A stretch of 64,000 bases of DNA, taken from positions 1-64,000 of the forward strand of contig JAJTUP010000149.1 in NCBI GenBank assembly GCA_021399435.1, read 5' to 3'. Source of the stretch: Diaporthe sp. PMI_573. Taxonomy: Eukaryota; Ascomycota; Sordariomycetes; Diaporthales; Diaporthaceae. The notes under the pieces were generated by a model. The model worked only from the letters and a program-made list of their open reading frames with translations. It was not told where the DNA came from and did no database searches. Below, piece after piece: positions 55,952-64,000 of this stretch. The first letter of the stretch is position 1. Each line of letters starts with the position of its first letter. Both the position numbers and the translations under genes were made by a program.

Positions 55952-56323
55952 AGGATTCCTCCTGTCCAAGGCGGGGTAGGGGGCCGCCTATACGATCTCT
56001 TGCCCGGGGTAGCGGCCGAGCGGGATGTGGCGTCGGCCCCGCCTAACCCCAAGCTCAACGTCGCCGACGAGGTCGATCACTTTGTGCACCCGACGCTGGT
56101 GTGTGTCTGCAAGCAGTTCCTGGAGCTGGCGATCTCGATCAACACCCGTGCGGTAGAGGCCGTGGAATCTGGGATGAGACTGCCCAAGAGTCTCCGGCTT
56201 GAGTCACAGATAAAGCACCTCAGAACGTTGCCCTATACAGCAAGCGTCGCCTCTTTGATCTCTTGTATCCGAGCCTCGGAAGTGCGACTTGCATTAAACT
56301 CCAACGCCGGCCTTGTGGCCTAG
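55952..56323 (+). CDS. Unidentified open frame of about 120 codons
   Basis: Open from after a TGA at 55949 to TAG at 56321, without an ATG at its start, so if real it is an internal or terminal exon. Sequence such as DEVDHFVHPTLVCVCKQFLE, LAISINTRAVEAVESGMRLP and LESQIKHLRTLPYTASVASL is helical and protein-like. I recognise no family. No RIP-type decay within it. Confidence 0.3.
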   Translation, partial: RIPPVQGGVGGRLYDLLPGVAAERDVASAPPNPKLNVADEVDHFVHPTLVCVCKQFLELAISINTRAVEAVESGMRLPKSLRLESQIKHLRTLPYTASVASLISCIRASEVRLALNSNAGLVA

Positions 56324-56686
56324 ACTACCCTCGGGCACGACTGGGTCTTCCGCGTCGCAATATGCAATAAGCGCGTGGATTGCTACGGTTCTTCGCTGCA
56401 GTCCTTCACACGCTGGAAGTGGAGTGATTCTACATAGAGGCTGATCCGTGATGCTGTTAAATGAACCTGGTGACAAATGTTGGTATCAGGTTAGCATGCC
56501 TCTATGGTTAGAAATCTACTTAAGCTACCTTATGATGGGACAGATATGTCAAATGCTATTTATATTTCCTTCACCCGGATGTCGATAACAGACAATAACG
56601 GGTACATCTTTGTCGAAAGTGTGTAGACTAAAAGGCAGCACTCGGTAATGTGAAATAACGCTGGCCGCGGCAACAGAATCAAGGAG
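56324..56686. other. Spacer, nothing recognised
   Basis: Short mixed-composition stretch between the open frame and the P450 fragment. Confidence 0.4.
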
Positions 56687-57285
56687 CTAGATGTCTATCC
56701 TCCTCATTACCGTCGCTACTAAGTACAATATTATCTTTTTCGCCAAGGTCTCGCCAGGGCACCTCGAGGACCCGCCTCCGAAGGGAAACCAGTGTCCCTG
56801 GATACCACTGGTTACAAGCTGTGCCTTGCAATCGTCCTCCGCTGTCCTCGGTCTATTAGGTAGCGCGGGGACACCTGACTGGCGAAGGGGCCCACTCTGG
56901 GGCTCGTCGGGGTACCTCAGGAATTGCTCTGCCCAGAAGCTGTCAACTGGGTATGCGGGCCTTATCGCCGAGAGCAGTGGACCAGTGTTCCAAAATGACT
57001 CGTCGAGACCACTATCCTAGTTGGTGGACACAACTAAGTTATCGCGCCCAACCTGCCGGCCTCCTGTAAGATAGAAATCGGAACCAGGGTACCTCCTACC
57101 TACGGCTCCTGCAACATAAAGTCTCAGGGTCTTATAGTAGACGGAGTTTAACAGGGGCGCTCTTATGAGTTTGTCAATATCAGGCTCCCCGGACCCTGAG
57201 CACGCGGCGGCTATCTCGGATTCAATCCGACCTGCAAGGTTCCTACTTTTCCCTGGATAATTTGGGAGGAGACAAATCAGGCAGT
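56687..57285 (-). pseudogene. C-terminal fragment of a second cytochrome P450
   Basis: One minus-strand frame from about 57285 to TAG at 56687. It begins in an ICLLPNYPGKSRNLAGRIES region, corresponding to the end of the I/J helices. The K-helix follows as NSVYYKTLRLYVAG, where ExxR has Lys for Glu. Next come SDFYLTGGRQVGRDNLVVS, SFWNTGPLLSAIRPAYPVDS, FWAEQFLRYPDEPQSGPLRQ, and a heme loop GHWFPFGGGSSRCPGETLAK with the axial Cys. There is one in-frame TAG near 57020. The N-terminal two-thirds are absent, so it is truncated as well as mutated. Style is that of fungal CYP7/CYP8-like (sterol 7-alpha-hydroxylase-like) P450s. GC-balanced, not strongly RIP-affected. Confidence 0.82.
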
Positions 57286-57429
57286 GTCTCTGTGCGTGCG
57301 GCCATTATGTGCACAGTTTCTTTGTGGGATGATGGCATGCCCATACTTCCCATGTAGGTTGTTGTAAATATCGACTTTAAAATATTTTCCGCATATATGT
57401 TGAGCCTCTGCTTAAAATATAATCATAGT

Positions 57430-57450
57430 GGCGGTCCGAGGCGGACCGCC
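57430..57450. repeat. Perfect 9-bp palindrome with CGG arms
   Basis: GGCGGTCCG-AGG-CGGACCGCC. Resembles the CGGTCTGAAGCGGACCG core in the copia LTR at about 1511-1527, so it may be an LTR scrap. The arms also fit a Zn2Cys6-type site. Confidence 0.6.
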
Positions 57451-58299
57451 TAGTTTCTCGTCTTATAATGTAGGGTGTTGCATTATATGTTGACAGTAAG
57501 GTCATCAAGACCTGCGTACCTACAGCTTATAAGGCAATATAGTTTGCTGTGCTTTTATAAACAGTCTAACGTTAATGCTTTCTCTCGGGACTTAGATTGT
57601 GCTAAGACATAGATTCTGCTGTGGTTGCTCTTCCACTAGGCAGAATATAAGAAACGCGTCCCTTGTAATGGCTGGACCTGTTAGCATTAACCTACCTAGT
57701 TGCAGCAGCAGTACTTGCACGGTTTCTACCGCCAGGAAGGAACGTGTTGAATGATAATTAGCGCCAGAGCTTAACTAGTGGCTGAGAATAAGTCCCTTTT
57801 GCAACATTAGCCACAATGCGACAAGATACTGTTTTGGCCCCTAGAGCCCTTACAGACACTGATATTAGCGTGGGTGGGTCAGACTTGGCATGTCTAGATA
57901 TACTAGTAGGGTACTGGGGTAGACAAGTCTTAGTGAGCTTGGAGGCAGCGTAATGCTAGTAAAGTACCTAGGTATTGTATATCCTAGCGCCAGTGATACT
58001 CCACCCGCCCAGCCGCCCCACCCTTTAACCTCCTCGGGGCCGTAACCTCTCTCTGATCCCCGAGAAGAATGCAGGTCTCCTAGTCCCTATCACCTACCTG
58101 GGTACTAGAATTCCTAATGACACCCCCATTAGCTTTAAGACAGTAGTCTTAATACTGCTATAGACTATGTCTTTACAGAATGTCAGACATAAAACTTATT
58201 AATTATCTAATCCACTTATTGTCTAAATTTCTTTCCACAGCATAGACAGGAAAGCATCAGCCGTACAGCTTTCTTTAATACTTTCGCGCTGCCTCTTTC
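57451..58299. other. AT-leaning spacer, nothing recognised
   Basis: Mixed composition with no long frame. Possibly LTR or promoter remnants. Confidence 0.4.
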
Positions 58300-58960
58300 T
58301 CGCCTAGTAACAACACATTCTGCATTTTCCTCAAGTCTAGTTTCAAGACCTGGGTGGCATATTATATTGTCAAGCCAACAACAGTAAACGCTTATAGGCA
58401 AGCCTATTGGCGTCGACAGTTTGGTACATTAGACTGCCTGCCGGTTGGTAAAAAGAAGAGGCTGGCGGTAAAGGTTAACAAGATGCCCCCCCATCTAATA
58501 GTTACAAGCCTCGTCCTTTTAATAAAGCAGGAAGCTTAACCAACTGACCCGGCTACTGTTAATCTAGTACCTTCCAAATGTCCTCGTACAAAACGTAAAG
58601 ACTTTGTTTTATTATTATCCCCAGCATACCCGGCTCCTAGCTATCCTCAGCTATTTAAGGACGGTTCTAGAACAAGTACTGATCTTGCTCAACCAGCCGA
58701 CTCAACTATTAGCAGCCTCGCGCCTATTTGGACTCCTTGTATATCTCCTCCCAGATCCCTCGTCGTGGAGACTATATACTAACAAGCATCTTACAGGACA
58801 ACAAGCCTTCATGCCAACATATTTATCAACTAATCCTTCCCCAAGGTCCTTACAAGTATTTACCAACCTCTTGTATAGGGCTACCTTCTATTAACTATCA
58901 GGTACCATTGCTTAAAGCCCAAGCGACCCGGTACCGTGAGTGTGTGTCTATAATACTGGT
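58300..58960 (+). pseudogene. Unidentified protein gene, RIP-type nonsense codons
   Basis: One plus-strand frame can be followed for about 210 codons with stops only of TAA/TAG type (58537, about 58781, about 58829). It reads KTWVAYYIVKPTTVNAYRQA, then YWRRQFGTLDCLPVGKKKRL, VNKMPPHLIVTSLVLL, VPSKCPRTKRKDFVL, a Pro/Ser-rich part SPAYPAPSYPQLFKDGSRTS and IWTPCISPPRSLVVETI. It looks like a genuine decayed gene, not chance. I do not recognise the family; the basic middle segment could be nucleic-acid binding, which is speculation. Confidence 0.45.
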
Positions 58961-59446
58961 GCCTTGATGCCTGCATAGTTACAGTAGGATTGCACCCTTT
59001 ATAAATCTTTCGGCAACTACGCTTGCCTACTGTGTAGAAGACTAAGCGGCCGCCACTTTCATAACGCCTGTAATGTCCTTAAGCGCCCAATAAACAAGAA
59101 AGGACAGAGGGCGATAAGCAGCCCTAACCTAATGCTCTCAGCTTCCAAGATTCTGGCAAAGGATTAGATAGACTGCCGGCCTTGTATTACCAACCATAAT
59201 TAGTTAGCCAAGGTAACCCGAAGTTTAATGTCATGCATGTCCCATAGCTTCCCCCTTCATTTTCTACCTAGCAGATAACTTCTGCTTTTACTACTACTAT
59301 ACCACGGCACTTGCGCTGCGGCCTAAATCAGCCCCTATCCGACCATCCTTCTACCCCTTCTGCTTTAGCTAGACAAGTTAATACTGTTCCCTCAATAACC
59401 ACTGGCAAAGACGATGCCCACTCTTCTTTTAACATACTAGGTTCCT
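58961..59446. other. Possible continuation of the decayed gene at 58300, unclear
   Basis: Scraps of Ser/Pro-rich sequence (for example HPSTPSALARQVNTVPS near 59340) lie in the plus strand between the unidentified gene and the Ala/Thr repeat. Confidence 0.3.
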
Positions 59447-59578
59447 TCTACTACTGCTGCCACTGCCGCTGTCGCTTCTGCCACTACTGCCACTGCTGCT
59501 GCTTTTATCGCCCTCATTCTAACCCTTGTCCTCTTCCTTATTCTCCCTATCGTCATCCTTATTGCCATTACTATCTAG
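59447..59578 (+). other. Ala/Thr repeat followed by a hydrophobic helix, possible C-terminus of a membrane protein
   Basis: GCT/GCC/ACT codon repeats encode TTAATAAVASATTATAAAF and then IALILTLVLFLILPIVILIA with TAG at 59576. The order (Ala/Thr linker, one helix, stop) is what a tail-anchored or single-span protein would show. The DNA repeat (ACTGCC/GCTGCT) may simply be a microsatellite read in frame. Confidence 0.3.
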
Positions 59579-59860
59579 TATAGTAAAGTTAATAGGGAAG
59601 TCAAGGAAAGCCTTAGACAAGAAAGCCTTAGGCAGGGAAAGTTTTATTACTGTAAATATCTTTGGTTTTTAGTATTTCCTATTATACGTCTTTAGATGGC
59701 GCATTTAGGGCACATTCTATATAGTACTTATACGCATAAGATACTCTATAGCGTAGACTATAGTCTGCAAGCATTTTATTACCTTTATCATTACCTTTAT
59801 AATTTATAAGAGATCTTAGGAAGAAACATCTAGCTGTATGACCGGTAATCTCCGTAACTT
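59579..59860. other. Spacer, nothing recognised
   Basis: AT-rich non-coding. Confidence 0.4.
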
Positions 59861-60154
59861 TAATTGTAATTTAATTCGGCGGCACTCTTTGCTGCTAGGA
59901 ATGTTTTCAGTGCCGCTACCAGCATGCTTATTAACGTCTCTCGAGCCATAATCGTCGGAAATATACTCGATATTAACATGTTTAGTACTGGTATTTTCCG
60001 CCTTCTGGCTTCCTCTGTCGGAGCCAGGGCTGGCAGAAAAGTCGCCATCCTTATCTATACCGTTTTAGATAATAACGGCGTTATCGGTACCGGCCTTACC
60101 TTTGGCAAAACTGTCAGAGTTGCTGACAATAACTGGCAAGGTTACGAGCTTTAA
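59861..60154 (+). pseudogene. Unidentified coding-like fragment
   Basis: The plus frame reads AIIVGNILDINMFSTGIFRL, then LASSVGARAGRKVAILIY and NGVIGTGLTFGKTVRVADNN ending WQGYEL-stop at 60154. The pattern of glycine turns and strands looks like a real protein C-terminus. The family is unknown to me. It sits in a mixed AT-rich island and probably lost its N-terminus. Confidence 0.35.
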
Positions 60155-61060
60155 AGTATAGCTACTCTTAAGTAAACAATAGCTTGAGCAAAAGTTTATA
60201 TCCAGACAATCCTGGTATTTATAGTGTAGATTAAACAGCCTAGTTTGGCAAACCTTATAGAGAGGTATTTAAAGTACCGTACTAAGCATCTGGCGTGCTT
60301 CCTTGTTATTAACCTCCCTGAGATTCTGCCCCAGGGTATCCTTGTCTGCCTTGTTGTTAGCCTTGTTATAACTTAGCGCTAGCTGCTTGTAACTATTATA
60401 CTGCTGCTAATCTGGGATGTTTGTTGTAATTAAGGGCTCTACTATTTTAAATGTATGCCCTGGATGCAAGATCGCCGAGTTAATGAAGCAACTAAGGCAG
60501 AAATAGATATCTAGACATATCTGGTACTGCTGCCTTGGCTGTTTATCGACAACGCTTAAGTAGAGCCTGCAGGTATACCCCTTGTCTGGGCCTGATAAAT
60601 TAGACATAAAGGCACCTAATCTACCAGGTTTGGCTATGTCTAGAATTGTGCTCGCCCCTTTTATTCCAGGCTTACTTGTCCTTAGGCTAAAACTTATATA
60701 TTAGAAAGGGGGCAGTAATGTAGATGAGGTACAAGGCGCCCCCCCCTGCTTGCTGCAAACTACAAATAGCTAATCTCAACCAGTTGGCCAGTGCTGCACT
60801 ATAGCCTAATCTCTATAAGTAGGTTAATATATTTAATCTTATCTAGAACCTCTCTATCTTACTATGTTGTTGACAGCCAGCTAGTCGTTATTACTAATAT
60901 AATCTAACCATGGCGTTATTATTTAATATTACTTAAGAACTCTAGTATAAGTATATGCGTAAATAAAAGTTAGATATCGAAATAAAAGAGTTAGGTATCA
61001 AAATTAGAGTATTTTCTAATGTCTCTAAATAATACTTGTTATATCTAAATGTAAGTCTGA
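60155..61060. other. AT-rich, nothing recognised
   Basis: Short frames on both strands only (for example minus 60607-60407). Confidence 0.4.
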
Positions 61061-61560
61061 AACCATGGAGGTAGCTGCTGTTGACTGTGGTGTTTATCCT
61101 AAGTGTAAGCTTCCGGGAAACTTTACAGATTTCTAATAACTCTACCTTCTATACTGATTTTCCTTAGATTGGTATAATAACGAGATCGTTATTAACTACG
61201 AAAGTAATGAGATACGACCTATTAATATACGCCCTATTGCCCTATTATTAGCATCGGCCGAAAACACGTTACCTCTATTATTAAACATTAAGCACTTTTA
61301 ATGCTGCGGGAAATAATTCTCTACCAGTAAAGAACTCATTTCCTATATATGCTGCAAATATAATGAGGAAAATAAGTGCCCTGCTAGATATTATAAATAT
61401 GTTGCTACTGAGCAAGGCCTTATCAAGAAATATATTAGGGTTAAATCTATACTTAAAATGAAGCATCGGTTTGCAGCTATAGTACGATACATTAGGGTAC
61501 GATTCTACCGCTATAGTAATTGTAATTATGCTTTTCAAATGACGTGGTTATCTAGCTTAT
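61061..61560 (+). pseudogene. Cys-containing coding-like remnant of unknown family
   Basis: Plus-strand scraps read METMEVAAVDCGVYPKCKLP-like sequence near 61065. Near 61300-61550 they read ELISYICCKYNEENKCPARY, then IKKYIRVKSILKMKHRFAAI and YSNCNYAFQMTWLSS, with TAA/TAG between. Regular Cys spacing suggests a former zinc-binding protein, perhaps from a transposon. Not identified. Confidence 0.25.
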
Positions 61561-64000
61561 AAGTACATTAGAGAAGGGGAAGTGCATGTTTTATATAATA
61601 TTTAAAATCATTTCCTTTCGGTAAACTTGAGTTTGAGGATAAAGAAGAGGATAGCAAACTAGAGGTAGAGGATAATACCACTATATCTACGGTCTGCGGC
61701 TAGCGTAGTATTATCTAGCATGGTTACTTGCGAGGATTATATAGTTTTTAAGACACCTAGACTGAAATATAGGTAATAGAGATAGATATTTAATAGGTAG
61801 GATGATGAAAATCATGCCTCTACTCGTTATGGCACCTTATGGCTTTATAAATTTATCCGATCTATAGAGACCACAGTAGAAATATCCAGATGTTGTGGTA
61901 ATAGGCAGCGGTGGCTACGCTGGCTCTAAAGCATGTACCGCGGCTGCCTTTTCTAATGCTTATACTACCCTCGTTACTCCAAAGCTTAACACCCTTTTAT
62001 AATCTTTGCATTGAAGCACCTCTTGAATCTCTTGTTAGAAGACTGTTAGCGGGGTATTGGGCTTAACTATCTCCTCGAGAAGGTTTAGATTAATACTGTT
62101 GCTTTTTCAAGAATGTAGCAACTGTCTATATATTTAATAGCTAGGCTGTATCGCAGCTAGCTGGCTGGCCGAGATACCCAGCCTTGCTCTTACTGGTGGT
62201 TAAAGTAGTATCTACCTCGCGTAGAGCAGGGACAGGTGCCTGCAAGCTGTAGTCATGGAGGGGACAAGGCCTGCAAGGTAATAATAGGATGGCCTGCAAC
62301 TCTATTAGTTGCCTTTTATACCCTGGCATTACTGGAAGCAAGCTCTACCTACTATAATCCTTCTAGACGTGTCTTGGGGAGCTACCGTTCCATCTGCCGC
62401 CCTGCTAGGCTTAAACCTATCACGCAAGGCGACGCCTGTGTCCTGTAGTCCGCGAAATGGCTGTGCCGTAAATATGCCTACTAGTGAGTGACATACTCTT
62501 GATCTAGTCATGCTTAGAAACCTGCTATTTCGTGTAGCATATCCTCTATCTGCACAAGGTAGATACCGCTTTAAACTCTAGTTAGAGCGAGTAGAAGTTC
62601 CGGCCGGCTAGTTAGCTGTGGCACAGTCTGGCCATCAAATATATAGCAACTTGCTACACTCTAAAAAGCAACTATTAACCTAACTCTTTTCGAGGAGACG
62701 GTTGAGCCTAATGTCCTGTTAATAGTCTTCTGACTCGAGAGGTGCCCGTACTTGGTTGCCCAAAACTATGAGACGGTACAAAGAGGGATCAAGATGGGCC
62801 TCTTTGCCTTACCTCCGGGATGTTTCTAAAGTAATCTTTATAAAGCCATAAGGTGCCCTGGCGAGTATAAGCAAGCATGATTATCATATTCCTGCCCGTT
62901 GAATATTATTGTCTCTATTACCTGCATTTTAGTCTAGGTGTCTTGAGAACTATACAAAATCTATTATAAGTAACTGTGCTGAAAGACTTATACCGGCTGT
63001 AGCACAGCACTGCTGGCTGAGGTATAGATTGTTGCGGGAGACCAACTTATGCTTTACCTGTACCGGTGCCCCTTTCTAATATATAAATAGCTAGATTAAT
63101 ACCTGTATAATGCTATATAGACAAGGTTGTAAATGGTAATATACCTTTTGCTTCTAGCATATGGTGCTACTTTAAAGGGATTAATTAGGCAATCTTAATA
63201 GCTTGGCTTACTTAGATTTCATAGGTATAAGATTGCATTATTGTCTTTCTGGAAAGCTAAGGGTATTGAAATTAGCTGTATGCATAACAGCAAGTTTGTT
63301 GGGGCTGTAATGGTGCTAATCTAATACTTCTCGGGAGATATAAGGGGCTTAATGACGCCAGCGGTCTTTTGTACAAGGTATGACTGTTTGCCACCGCAAT
63401 GTGCGATCGTTGCGGTCTTTGTAACCTTAGGCTTACTTAGAAAGTCTATTACCCCGCAACAGCTACACCTCTAGAGACAGACCACACCAACTCTTTCAGC
63501 TCCTACGCGACTACCTGCCTAAATGAGCCAAGTGACCAATGAGCTAGTGTGCGTGACAAAGGCTTACATAGCATGGCGTAGTCGTATAAGTTACATTGTG
63601 TATAGAGCTGTCCAGAACTAGGATATCTGCTTTTTCCTTGGCTTATAATGTCTAAACCCCTACAGCTGACTCTGTTTGTTTTAGCATTAAGCTACATGTA
63701 GCAGGCTGTCTAAGCTGTTGGTGTCTATAGTGTTTGTAGTGTCTTATGTATGTATTTACTGTATAGTTGATCCCCTGTTGTTTCATCTAACAGAGACCTC
63801 TGCGGCTATACAAGCATGGGCCTATTAAAGTACTGGTGGGAGGTTTTTGGTATATTTTAGAGGTTGTATATACTAAAACTTACCTACCAGTACTTATTTA
63901 TATCTTTGCTAGAGATACCCTATAGTCATCTATAGTCGAAAAAAAATCATTATCTTTAGCTGTTATCTAAGTATGTCTTTATCTTGATACAACAGTAAAA
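61561..64000. other. Terminal 2.4 kb without a recognised gene
   Basis: Moderately AT-rich, RIP-like in parts. Scattered short frames (62236-62448 plus, 62341-62141 minus) show no motif. A plus-strand scrap near 61890-61950 reads DVVVIGSGGYAGSKACTAAA, glycine-rich like a nucleotide-binding loop but too short to name. The last 200 bases are AT-rich with no feature. Confidence 0.4.

Noticed and set aside
61890..61950. VVVIGSGGYAGSKA resembles an FAD/NAD-binding loop
   Set aside because: Only about 20 residues are readable and no second motif of any oxidoreductase follows.
1..64000. Giant Starship-type transposon spanning the window
   Set aside because: The cargo-like genes would fit, but no tyrosine-recombinase captain (DUF3435) was recognised and no ends or target sites were found.

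Overview
The window looks like accessory, transposon-rich chromatin of a filamentous ascomycete (Pezizomycotina). The grounds are fungal retrotransposon and MULE families, short GT-AG introns, fungal cytochrome P450, MFS and DNA-ligase families, and above all the signature of repeat-induced point mutation (RIP). In whole segments CAA/CAG and TGG codons have become TAA/TAG/TGA, paired repeats differ almost only by transitions, and CpA/TpG has been turned into TpA. I cannot name the species. I saw no rRNA, tRNA or CRISPR.

The window alternates between AT-rich RIP islands and GC-balanced islands. 1-6290 holds two same-orientation copies of a Ty1/copia element. 6.7-10.7 kb is GC-balanced with no gene I recognise. 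10769-13898 is a complete MULE DNA transposon with perfect 55-bp TIRs and an 8-bp target duplication, around a decayed transposase. 14-17.3 kb is non-coding with small repeats. 17.4-21.7 kb carries three broken conserved fungal genes: an ATP-dependent DNA ligase (+), a conserved protein with a conserved-cysteine segment (-), and a DUF7924 nuclease-like protein (-). 22.9-27.1 kb has the last exon of a sugar transporter and two divergent paralogous alpha/beta hydrolases. The left hydrolase is dead. The right one (26188-27093) is the only convincingly intact protein gene in the window.

A 2.35-kb inverted-repeat element (27157-29511) straddles the border into the largest AT-rich island (about 27.8-45.3 kb). 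That island contains a RIP-killed Ulp1/C48-type protease gene (30031-31730, -) and a divergent 288-codon frame of unknown function. The second frame was split by a complete Ty3/gypsy element (32628-40372) with 475-bp LTRs and an AATAG target duplication. A dead cytochrome P450 follows (42270-43711).

45.3-64 kb contains a P450-like N-terminal membrane exon, a small secreted-protein gene with one RIP-type nonsense codon, a dead DHA2-type MFS exporter, another P450 fragment, and several coding-like stretches I cannot identify. The P450s, exporter and hydrolases could be relics of secondary metabolism, but no backbone synthase is visible. The best candidates for something undescribed are the protease plus unknown-ORF pair (29.5-40.7 kb) and the ligase/nuclease-like neighbourhood (17.4-21.7 kb).
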